Source: Candidatus Uhrbacteria bacterium RIFOXYB2_FULL_45_11
GTDB taxonomy: Bacteria > Patescibacteriota > Patescibacteriia > UBA9934 > GWF2-40-263
Assembly: GCA_001791715.1 (NCBI GenBank)
Contig: MGFD01000064.1
Location: 8,870 to 30,937, forward strand
Direction of reading: 5' to 3'
DNA length: 22,068 bases
Below, piece by piece: positions 15,336-20,841 of the stretch; position 1 is the stretch's first letter, and every line of letters starts with the position of its first letter. Under the pieces are notes generated by a model. It was not told the DNA's origin. It saw only the letters and a program-made list of their open reading frames with translations, and did not search any database. The position numbers and the translations under genes were made by a program.

Positions 15336-15502
15336 TGGTGTGTCGTCGGCAGTTCGTCTATCAAGACAGGCTTTCTTTCACACCAAAAGGTGGCGGACAT
15401 GGTGCCAAGCATCGATGTCGATAAAAGCATCAACGTCCGCCAAGGGGAGAGCACATAGTTTTGGCCGCACAAGATTCCGTGCAAGCCGCCCGCCGCACTC
15501 TC
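15336..15502 (-). ncRNA. Three 3'-side stem-loop units of the IS110-associated RNA
   Basis: Three consecutive hairpins have the same geometry as the upstream array: 15337-15342/15379-15384 (GGTGTG/CACACC, 36-nt loop), 15392-15398/15435-15441 (GGCGGAC/GTCCGCC, 36-nt loop) and 15447-15454/15495-15502 (GAGAGCAC/GCACTCTC, 40-nt loop). Starts are 55-56 nt apart. In the last stem two A.C mismatches on plus become G.U on minus. They lie between the stop codon (15518) and the terminator (15300-15330), so they are the 3' UTR of the same transcript. Confidence 0.7.
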
Positions 15503-15517
15503 GATTCGTTAAAGAAC

Positions 15518-16975
15518 TTACGCGGCCTTCTGAAACCTCTCGGACGAAATCGCGGGCGAGCCCTCGAGTTTCATCCAATCGTTCGCAAGCTTGCGCACAA
15601 ACTGGGTAGCGGTACGCCAGCAGGCCATATTGTGAATATGCCCATCGGTGTAGCGTTTCTTTCCTTCAACCTCAATCATCTCGGGGTGAGCAATGCGTAG
15701 CCGTGCCTTATTTTCCTTGAGCTTGCGGCCCCAGAACGAGTCGGGGCGCTTCACCCATTGCTCGGCGAGCAGATACAACGCTTGTCGTGCGGCAGGACTC
15801 CAGTTGGATGTCTGACCCGTACGCCGACGCGGAAACTTTCCATCCTGCATGACATGCACACCGCAGAACGCAACGAGTTTGGACTCGCTCCTCTCTTGTG
15901 CCTTCTGGCGAAGTTGATGGCGCTTTTTGTGCAACTGAACGGCGCGCTTTGCATCTTCCGAACCTGTTTGCGAGGCAAGCTTCTGCAACTTCCAGTACTT
16001 CTGCCCACCCGCATCCCGAAACGGACAATCCGCAAGACTGATACGCGCAAGGTCGTTTGCATATTTGCGTTCAATCTCTGCACATTCTTGCTTCAACGTT
16101 TGCATCTCTGCTTCATCCGGCTTCACAATAAAGCGACGAATATCTACGATTGACGCAATGAGTCGTGCAACCGTTCGCGGTCCGCACCCTTTATACTCTT
16201 CACGTTTGAAAAGCGGCCACACAGTTACCTGCTCAAGCGCAATCACCAATTCCTTTTCGATTTGCTTCTCTTGCAAGAGCAGACCTCGGAAAATAAGATC
16301 GCTTGCTTTGCGTGCAAGGTAGGCATCCTTGATCGAACCTTCGGGATACAATCCGTCAGGCTGACGAAATCGCTCGCCAATCAACTTTTGCTTCAACTGC
16401 ACTTCGCATGCAGTACGGTACTTCATCGCGTCCCGCAACCGGAACCAGAGTTCCCTCACGGTAATGTACCGACGATCGCGCACTTCACACTTGTAAGTCA
16501 GTTCCGGTGAATCACGACCAATCTCTGCGAGCGTGAGCGCATCTTCCGATTTGTCTCGTGCACCACGCGTATCATGCAAAGTCTTGCCGGTGCAACGTTG
16601 AACGATCGCGCCGACATCTTCTGCCTTGCGCGAAAGCGCAAACGCAAAGTTGTCGCCACTGCCACCAAGAATCGACGTAACGATATCCCCTTTCGATAGT
16701 CCGTCCCAAGAAACCGCAATTTGCGTCTTCTGCTTGTCAGCCTTTCCGACAACACGAACCTGCCAAGCCGGCAGCTCACTCACACGTTCATCAACTTCAG
16801 CCGTCCGCCACTTGGTCACAAAGCGACCATGCGCAAATGCGAGCTCATCGTCTTCGGTTTCAAGCTCGTACTTGATCGACTTTCCTGAGTTCTGCAAAAT
16901 CGCAACAATCGTCGGACGAGCATCCCCATCCTTCGTCTTCTTTGTTCGGTGTTGAATACCGATGTAACGATCCAT
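15518..16975 (-). CDS. IS110/IS1111-like (DEDD) recombinase homolog with degenerate catalytic motifs
   Basis: 485 aa (family usually ~320-450). The N-terminal ~150 residues follow the RNase-H-like DEDD layout, but the expected Asp in I-G-I-D is Gln8 (Y-I-G-I-Q-H), the expected Glu falls in A-V-S-W-D-G (Ser89), and in R-D-K-S-E-D-A-L-T-L-A only Asp145 keeps the D-x-x-D-A spacing. A helical part follows (R-E-L-W-F-R-L-R-D-A-M), then the Transposase_20 helix-hairpin-helix K-G-C-G-P-R-T-V-A-R-L-I-A-S-I (262-276). About 80 charged residues (285-365) separate D-I-R-R-F from L-V-A-F-C-G-V. Where the family has the catalytic Ser-Gly pair there is Asp378-Gly379. W-S-P-A-A-R-Q-A-L-Y-L-L and F-W-G-R-K-L match the family C-terminus. 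The start ATG 16975 has AAGGAG 6 nt upstream; a TTG at 17062 would translate the hairpin RNA. Motif placement is by memory alignment. It may be an inactive or repurposed RNA-binding homolog. Confidence 0.75.
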   Translation of the reverse strand: MDRYIGIQHRTKKTKDGDARPTIVAILQNSGKSIKYELETEDDELAFAHGRFVTKWRTAEVDERVSELPAWQVRVVGKADKQKTQIAVSWDGLSKGDIVTSILGGSGDNFAFALSRKAEDVGAIVQRCTGKTLHDTRGARDKSEDALTLAEIGRDSPELTYKCEVRDRRYITVRELWFRLRDAMKYRTACEVQLKQKLIGERFRQPDGLYPEGSIKDAYLARKASDLIFRGLLLQEKQIEKELVIALEQVTVWPLFKREEYKGCGPRTVARLIASIVDIRRFIVKPDEAEMQTLKQECAEIERKYANDLARISLADCPFRDAGGQKYWKLQKLASQTGSEDAKRAVQLHKKRHQLRQKAQERSESKLVAFCGVHVMQDGKFPRRRTGQTSNWSPAARQALYLLAEQWVKRPDSFWGRKLKENKARLRIAHPEMIEVEGKKRYTDGHIHNMACWRTATQFVRKLANDWMKLEGSPAISSERFQKAA

Positions 16976-17010
16976 TTTTTCTCCTTGCGGTTGGCCCAAA
17001 GGGCATTGGT

Positions 17011-17349
17011 GGCAGACAGGCTTCTTCTCGCTCTTTTGAGCAGTACTTGCGTTATCCGCCAAATTGAAGGGTTTAGAGGTGCGTTCTTATAAAAAATAAA
17101 GACGCGTGGTCAAACCCTCAGATCCGAATTTCGAGACCATCTCGAACTCCGGAGAAAAGGCCGATCTGTTGATCGACAAGGTGGCAAACAAGAAATTGGT
17201 CGTTCTTGCGAACAGAACCTGTATCGTTTGCCAAGGTTGGATGAATGCACAAGAAGTGACGTGTTACAAACACATCGAGCTACTCGCACTCACAGGGTGA
17301 TGGTCAAAGTACGGAACATTCAAAAGAATAACCTTTTTTTCGACCATCA
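17011..17349 (-). repeat. RNA module 1 of the hairpin array
   Basis: Classes in plus order: A (17011, TGG..CCA stem), D (17068, AGGGTTT/AAACCCT), E (17123, TCCG..CGGA with an inner TTCGAGA/TCTCGAA), a short CGATC/GATCG hairpin, A (17183), B (17241, GAATGC/GCACTC), C (17298, TGATGGTC/GACCATCA). This order recurs in modules 2 and 3 with small differences. The gene's own leader hairpin GCCC-AAA-GGGC (16994-17004) sits beside its left edge. Confidence 0.65.
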
Positions 17350-17354
17350 AGGGG

Positions 17355-17829
17355 TGGCGAATAAGACCTCGTTCGCTAAAAAGCAAGTTTTCGATCATTC
17401 GCCAAGTGGTGGTGAAAATGCACGGTCTCGCTTACGCAAGCAATACTCTTGTCTTTCACCAATGTGGAGGGTTTAAATGACGATACACAAGAAATCGTGC
17501 ATGACGGTTAACAAACCCTCAAAAGGAGAATGCATGCACCTCGACGCGATACAATCGCACGAACCATGTCGCACTCTCAAATCCGAAATTCGACACGAGG
17601 TCGACTTCCGGAAAAAGAGGGCAACAGGATTCAAGATGAATCAAACCCTGTTGCCGAGGTTGGGTGAGTGCAGAGCCCCTTTTGTTTTTAAACATGTGTC
17701 AGATCGCACTCACAAAGGTGGCAAAAACGTGTCGAATCGAACCAAATTGGTTCAGTGGTTCCGTCATTTGCCAAAAGATGATGGTTATAGCGATTTACGC
17801 TCAATGCGCATAGGGGGCCTCAACCATCA
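17355..17829 (-). repeat. RNA module 2 of the hairpin array
   Basis: Order A (17356), A (17411), D (17467), B (17526), E (17582), F (17620, GGCAACAGG/CCTGTTGCC), B (17664), A (17720), C (17779). Its class-C hairpin is 481 nt from that of module 1. The E hairpin keeps the TCCGAA/TCCGGA frame, but its inner stem has changed to TCGAC/GTCGA, a compensated change. Confidence 0.65.
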
Positions 17830-17834
17830 AGGGG

Positions 17835-18131
17835 TGGCGGATAGGTACATCATCTACAATCTGTAAGAGAGATAGCCATCCGCCAAGGGGTGGTAAATAG
17901 CCGCAGCATCGTCCGAAGACAAAGGCAAATGCATTCACCAAAAGGAGGGTTTATGTCGAGTTTCGCTTTTCAGCATCAATCTGGTCAAACCCTCAGATCC
18001 GAACTTCGAGAACTTCTCGACTTCCGGAGAAAAGGCGGCAATCGATTTCGATGATGAGTCGATGAGATTGCCGAAGGGGTGATGTTTATGCGCGCAATCG
18101 CTCAGATAAGCAGTGCAATTCACAAACATCA
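17835..18131 (-). repeat. RNA module 3 of the hairpin array (shorter)
   Basis: Order A (17836), A (17892), D (17946), E (17998), F (18037, GGCAATC/GATTGCC), C (18080, TGATGTTT/AAACATCA). It lacks the B units and the A unit that precedes C in module 2. The D-E segment closely matches module 1 (GGTCAAACCCTCAGATCCGA is shared). A further A hairpin (18137) and a branched hairpin (18191-18269) follow, nearest the promoter. Confidence 0.65.
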
Positions 18132-18344
18132 AGGGTGGCGGATACCCGTGGAATCGCTCAAAAACAGCAATCGGCAATTCATCCGCCAAATGGAAGAGTT
18201 CAGGTTTCCAGTCGTAAGTCTCCTCACAGCCGGCCTCTCGAACCCTCAGGGTGAGGTTGCAATCTTCCAGACGCGATTGTTCACACGGAGTTCTTCGCAC
18301 CCTCAAGCAAATCGACAATTATTTGCCTGAAAACACGACCCAGT

Positions 18345-18373
18345 TTTTTACCTGTTTTTTGCGCTTTTGTCAA
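18345..18373 (-). promoter_or_regulatory. Promoter of the hairpin array and IS110-like gene
   Basis: On the minus strand a perfect TTGACA (18368-18373) is followed after 17 bp by TAAAAA (18345-18350). The predicted start near 18338 is just outside the first hairpins of the array. It lies directly after the rplL terminator, so the unit is insulated from the ribosomal operon. Confidence 0.7.
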
Positions 18374-18390
18374 TGGTTGTCATCAAAACA

Positions 18391-18420
18391 AAAAAGAATC
18401 GCTCGAAAGCGATTCTTTTT
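18391..18420. terminator. Terminator of rplJ-rplL
   Basis: AAAAAGAATCGCT-CGAA-AGCGATTCTTTTT, a 13-bp stem with a tetraloop and A/T runs on both sides, lies 6 nt after the rplL stop. It works in both directions by sequence. Confidence 0.9.
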
Positions 18421-18426
18421 TTGTCA

Positions 18427-18825
18427 TTACTTAACGACAGCTGTTCCACCTGCTTCAACCAATTTCTTTTTGATTTCTTCTGCTTGGTCTTTTGAAACAC
18501 CTTCTTTAACAACCTTAGGTGCTCCGTCAACGAGGTCTTTTGCTTCTTTAAGTCCAAGACCTGTAATTTCACGAACAACTTTGATCACGCCGATCTTGTT
18601 GTCTCCACAAGCCGTGAGTTCAACATCGAAAGATGTTTTCTCTTCTGCGGCTGGTGCTGCTGCACCTGCTCCTGCTGCCATCATCATTGCTGGAGCAGCT
18701 GCGCTTACGCCGAATTTCTTTTCCAAAAGCTTAACGAGTTCAGCGAGGTCCAAAACAGACATTGTTTCAATAGACTCAACGAGTGTCTTGAACTTAGCTG
18801 GAACTTCTACATTTTCCATTTCCAT
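18427..18825 (-). CDS. rplL: 50S ribosomal protein L7/L12
   Basis: 132 aa, slightly longer than the usual ~120-128. The N-terminal dimerisation helices (I-E-T-M-S-V-L-D-L-A-E-L-V-K-L-L-E) bind L10. An Ala/Met/Gly-rich hinge (A-A-A-P-A-M-M-M-A-A-G-A-G) follows, then the C-terminal factor-binding domain with K-I-G-V-I-K-V-V-R-E-I-T-G-L-G-L-K-E-A-K, the surface that contacts elongation factors. M1 (18825) and M3 (18819) are both possible starts; no SD is visible. It lies downstream of rplJ across a structured gap and is followed by a strong terminator. Confidence 0.97.
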   Translation of the reverse strand: MEMENVEVPAKFKTLVESIETMSVLDLAELVKLLEKKFGVSAAAPAMMMAAGAGAAAPAAEEKTSFDVELTACGDNKIGVIKVVREITGLGLKEAKDLVDGAPKVVKEGVSKDQAEEIKKKLVEAGGTAVVK

Positions 18826-18834
18826 AGAGTTGGT

Positions 18835-18952
18835 AAAGTTCCAAAATCGGCGATCTGCTCGTGCTTCGGCAAAAAATGTTTCGTCGTATGTGAATACGAC
18901 TCAACATCTTTTTGCCTCCAGCACTTCGCATCTCATCCAATTTTGAAACTTT
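18835..18952 (-). promoter_or_regulatory. Long nested hairpin between rplJ and rplL
   Basis: On the minus-strand mRNA, 16 nt (plus 18937-18952) pair fully with 18835-18850, including two G.U pairs that would be A.C on the other strand. Inside are GTGC/GCAC (18861-18864/18921-18924), a ~13-bp helix GGCAAAAA..GATGTT (18903-18916) with 18868-18880, and a terminal GTCGTAT-TCAC-ATACGAC (18883-18900). There is no T-run after it, so it is not a simple terminator. It could be a processing or stability element adjusting L12 output relative to L10. Confidence 0.65.
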
Positions 18953-18972
18953 ATGTGCTTAGAATAATTAAT

Positions 18973-19494
18973 TTATGCCTTCTTCTCGGAGATCGCGTTC
19001 AATGTGACAACAAGGCCACGAACGTTTCCTGCGAGTGCGTTGACGAATCCGGAAACTGGAGCGTTGAGGGTTCCAACCAATTTTGCAAGAAGTTCTTGCT
19101 TACTTGGGAGAGTTGAGAGTTGAATCACAGCTCTGGAATCCACGAATGATCCTTCCAAAATTCCTCCAACCATTTTGAATCCTTCGCGACCCTTTGAAAA
19201 GTCTGCGATGATTTTTGCGGGAGCGACTTCATCTGTGTAACTGATGGCTGTGAGAAGACTTCCGTCTACCATGTCTTTTGACAAGGTGATTCCTTTGTCT
19301 TCCAAGGCGCGTACGAGAAGGGTTTTCTTGGTAACCAAGAAGTCCACATTCTCTGCTTTTCCTTTTGCACGAAGCGCATCTGCATCTTTCATGGTGAAGC
19401 CGGAGACGGAGGTGAACACAACGGATTTCATTCTTCCGAACTTGTCCGCGAGTTCATCTTTAATCTCTGCCTTCTGTTTTCTGGTTTTTGGCAT
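18973..19494 (-). CDS. rplJ: 50S ribosomal protein L10
   Basis: 173 aa, typical length. L10 anchors the L7/L12 stalk to 23S rRNA and can repress its own operon by binding its leader. The N-terminus is M-P-K-T-R-K-Q-K; the RNA-binding domain shows T-K-K-T-L-L-V-R-A-L, and the C-terminal helix that carries L12 dimers ends N-A-L-A-G-N-V-R-G-L-V-V-T-L-N-A-I. It is followed by rplL and preceded by an L10-leader-like RNA and an attenuator. It is separated from them by a repeat-filled 120-nt gap, which is unusual for so tight a regulatory unit. Confidence 0.96.
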   Translation of the reverse strand: MPKTRKQKAEIKDELADKFGRMKSVVFTSVSGFTMKDADALRAKGKAENVDFLVTKKTLLVRALEDKGITLSKDMVDGSLLTAISYTDEVAPAKIIADFSKGREGFKMVGGILEGSFVDSRAVIQLSTLPSKQELLAKLVGTLNAPVSGFVNALAGNVRGLVVTLNAISEKKA

Positions 19495-19498
19495 AGTA

Positions 19499-19616
19499 AA
19501 GAAATGCTAGAGAGGCGGGAGAGGCTTGAGAGGCGGGAGAGGCTTTTTGAAACCGTTTTTTCGGCATCTCTAGCTTCTCAAGCATCTCTAACCTCTCCGG
19601 CCTTTTTTCAATTCGA
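19499..19616. repeat. Low-complexity direct and inverted repeat upstream of rplJ
   Basis: The unit GAGAGGCGGGAGAGGCTT occurs twice in tandem, facing complementary CTTCTCAAGCATCTCTAACCTC words on the right, so the region can fold on itself. It resembles the CCTCTC-type filler at 11885-11975 and lies between the L10 leader and the rplJ start. Confidence 0.7.
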
Positions 19617-19624
19617 CCTTTAAT

Positions 19625-19650
19625 AAAAAATCCGGGCTTTTCGCCAGGAC
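19625..19650 (-). terminator. Attenuator-like terminator in the rplJ leader
   Basis: The mRNA hairpin TCCTGGC-GAAAA-GCCCGGA (one internal mismatch; plus 19630-19650) is followed by six T. It lies just after the L10-leader-like sequence, where a transcription attenuator would be expected. Confidence 0.65.
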
Positions 19651-19735
19651 TACATGAAACATGTCGAAACACGACACTTGTTTCACCTCGGCAGGACTTA
19701 TACCTTACGGCACCTGCTGTCTTGGGCGATTGGAT
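19651..19735 (-). promoter_or_regulatory. Ribosomal protein L10 leader (autoregulatory RNA)
   Basis: The minus strand carries GACAGCAGGTGC (plus 19710-19721) and TCCTGCCGAGGTGAAA (19681-19696). These fit my recollection of the L10-leader consensus, in which AGGTGC-like and CCTGCCGAGG segments form the site bound by L10 with L12. The position (after the promoter, before an attenuator and rplJ) agrees. A covariance search with the Rfam L10_leader model would decide. Confidence 0.7.
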
Positions 19736-19743
19736 TTGAGGAA

Positions 19744-19772
19744 AGGATAAGGGAAAAGAGAAAATAAGTCAA
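19744..19772 (-). promoter_or_regulatory. Promoter of rplJ-rplL
   Basis: On the minus strand TTGACT (19767-19772), 17 bp, TATCCT (19744-19749). The start would be near 19737, directly at the beginning of the L10-leader-like sequence. Confidence 0.75.
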
Positions 19773-19825
19773 ATAAAACGAAAAGTCTGTATTTAAGTAA
19801 TCTAAGGCTTCAGCCTTGGTTCAAC

Positions 19826-19852
19826 AAAAAACCACCCGAAGCCGTGGCGAAG
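19826..19852 (-). terminator. Terminator of the first PP2C gene
   Basis: The minus-strand hairpin CCACCC..GGGTGG with an inner GCC/GGC pair is followed by TTTTTTG. It lies about 10 nt after the stop codon of the gene ending at 19863. Confidence 0.8.
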
Positions 19853-19862
19853 GGTGGCAGGT

Positions 19863-20714
19863 TCAAGGCGAAACCTTGAAGAAGATGATTGTTGCGTCGT
19901 GCTTGGGGCCTTTTGTCTTTTCTGTGATCTTTTCTTCTGCGAGTTGGGTCACGACCCTCAAATCCACAGATGCATCGAATTCCTGTTGAAGCAGACGCCG
20001 GAACACACGGCGAACAATCTTTGTTCCTCCGTCTGAACAAAGCGCAAAGAGATTCGGTGTGTCACGAACGAGTTCGATCGAGCGAATTTCCGGCACATGC
20101 GTAAGCGCGGGGCGAAAACGCGAATGACCAAATCCACGTGTATAAGAGAGCGATTCTTCAGAACAGCCGATTGGCCCATCGACAAAATGGAGTCGTTGCT
20201 CAGGGATTGCGAACAATGGAACATCTGCTCCGTGTCGAATGATTCGGAATTTACCAAATTGACCACACGCTTCCAAACGAAGCCTTTCATCAACACATTC
20301 GGGCGTATGATCTTTTGTCATCCACTCAACTCCCTCAACACATTCGGGAGTATAGCGGAACAATCGACAATCTCCAACGTACGCAACACGCAACAGAAAC
20401 GATGCATCTACCACAAGACACGCCGCAGCCGCACCAACCGACTGATTGGGAAACCGATCTTCTACTTTGTGCTGAACTTCATCAAACCATTTTGGAATGA
20501 CATCAGAATCCACACATTGTTTCATGCGGTCAACAAGCTGCAACGCAACGAACTGAGCGAAATCGGCGACTTCTGTTGCTTGTGTATGAAACCCGTGTCC
20601 ATCCACAACGGAAGCAGCAAATGTTTGATCAAGCGCCTGTGCAACCGCATAGGCGTCCTCCGAGATCGGGTGTCGCCGCTTGGCAACCGCCACAACCGCG
20701 TGTTCGATGGTCAT
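19863..20714 (-). CDS. PP2C-type (PPM) Ser/Thr protein phosphatase
   Basis: 283 aa, single-domain and cytosolic. These are Mn/Mg-dependent phosphatases that reverse Ser/Thr phosphorylation. Metal and core motifs are in order: S-E-D (18-20), V-V-D-G-H-G (36-41), S-V-G-A-A-A-A-C-L-V, V-A-Y-V-G-D-C-R-L-F, K-D-H-T-P-E, Y-T-R-G-F-G-H-S-R-F-R-P (usually S-x-x-G-D; Asp replaced by His), L-C-S-D-G-G-T, and a final H-D-A-T-I-I-F-F where most have D-N or D-D. The weakened last motifs could lower activity. The start is ATG 20714 with GGAGG 7 nt upstream; a GTG six codons earlier would place the SD inside the gene. It has its own promoter and terminator. No partner kinase is in the window. Confidence 0.9.
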   Translation of the reverse strand: MTIEHAVVAVAKRRHPISEDAYAVAQALDQTFAASVVDGHGFHTQATEVADFAQFVALQLVDRMKQCVDSDVIPKWFDEVQHKVEDRFPNQSVGAAAACLVVDASFLLRVAYVGDCRLFRYTPECVEGVEWMTKDHTPECVDERLRLEACGQFGKFRIIRHGADVPLFAIPEQRLHFVDGPIGCSEESLSYTRGFGHSRFRPALTHVPEIRSIELVRDTPNLFALCSDGGTKIVRRVFRRLLQQEFDASVDLRVVTQLAEEKITEKTKGPKHDATIIFFKVSP

Positions 20715-20776
20715 GCCTCTACCTCCACACAAGAAGTTTCTCTTTTTTGTTCATCTCTCAAAAACGAGAGGCGAAA

Positions 20777-20805
20777 AATATAACAAAAACGATCTCGACT
20801 GTAAA
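20777..20805 (-). promoter_or_regulatory. Promoter of the first PP2C gene
   Basis: On the minus strand TTTACA (20800-20805), a 17-bp spacer and TATATT (20777-20782). A CTCTC/GAGAG hairpin (about 20756-20770) occupies the early leader before the SD. Confidence 0.7.
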
Positions 20806-20816
20806 GGGTCTGGAAT

Positions 20817-20841
20817 AAAAAACCGACCTCTTACGAAGTCG
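20817..20841 (-). terminator. Terminator of the second PP2C gene
   Basis: The minus-strand ACCGACTTC-GTAA-GAGGTCGGT (9 bp, one G.U) is followed by six T. It overlaps the very end of the coding region (stop at 20831) and lies just upstream of the next PP2C promoter. Confidence 0.85.

Larger units (their letters stand above)
16985..18338 (-). ncRNA. Array of about 20 stem-loops in the 5' leader of the IS110-like gene
   Basis: Outer stems (plus coordinates): 17011/17054, 17068/17112, 17123-17153, 17183/17226, 17241/17286, 17298/17342, 17356/17397, 17411/17454, 17467/17513, 17526/17571, 17582-17612, 17620/17647, 17664/17706, 17720/17767, 17779/17822, 17836/17878, 17892/17933, 17946/17987, 17998-18028, 18037/18066, 18080/18124, 18137/18181, 18191/18263. 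Most are 7-9 bp with loops of 33-41 nt and start 55-60 nt apart. Many loops hold an inner stem, for example GCGAT/ATCGC in the 17526 unit. Stem sequences differ while pairing is kept. Wobbles favour the minus strand. A consensus-35 promoter lies at the array's far end and the gene's SD at its near end. Bridge RNAs of IS110 elements lie in comparable positions but are only ~180 nt. Confidence 0.75.

Noticed and set aside
16976..17062. TTG-started N-terminal extension of the IS110-like protein with C-H-Q-C
   Set aside because: The segment coincides with the last array hairpins, whereas ATG 16975 has a good Shine-Dalgarno and begins at the normal family N-terminus.
17477..17866. 129-aa open frame within the hairpin array
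   Set aside because: It runs across several hairpins on the strand opposite to the one favoured by wobble pairs and resembles no protein; taken as chance.
18079..18330. 83-aa open frame in the hairpin array
   Set aside because: Overlaps class C and A hairpins, no family resemblance, no promoter on plus.
17011..18338. CRISPR array
   Set aside because: Spacing is regular, but the repeated parts are short, differ in sequence between units and are inverted pairs around each loop; there is no conserved direct repeat and no cas gene.
17011..18338. Integron attC cassette array
   Set aside because: No GTTRRRY core sites, no integrase, no cassette ORFs; pitch of about 56 nt is too short.
18251..18946. 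231-aa plus-strand open frame over rplL
   Set aside because: Antisense shadow of rplL and its terminator.
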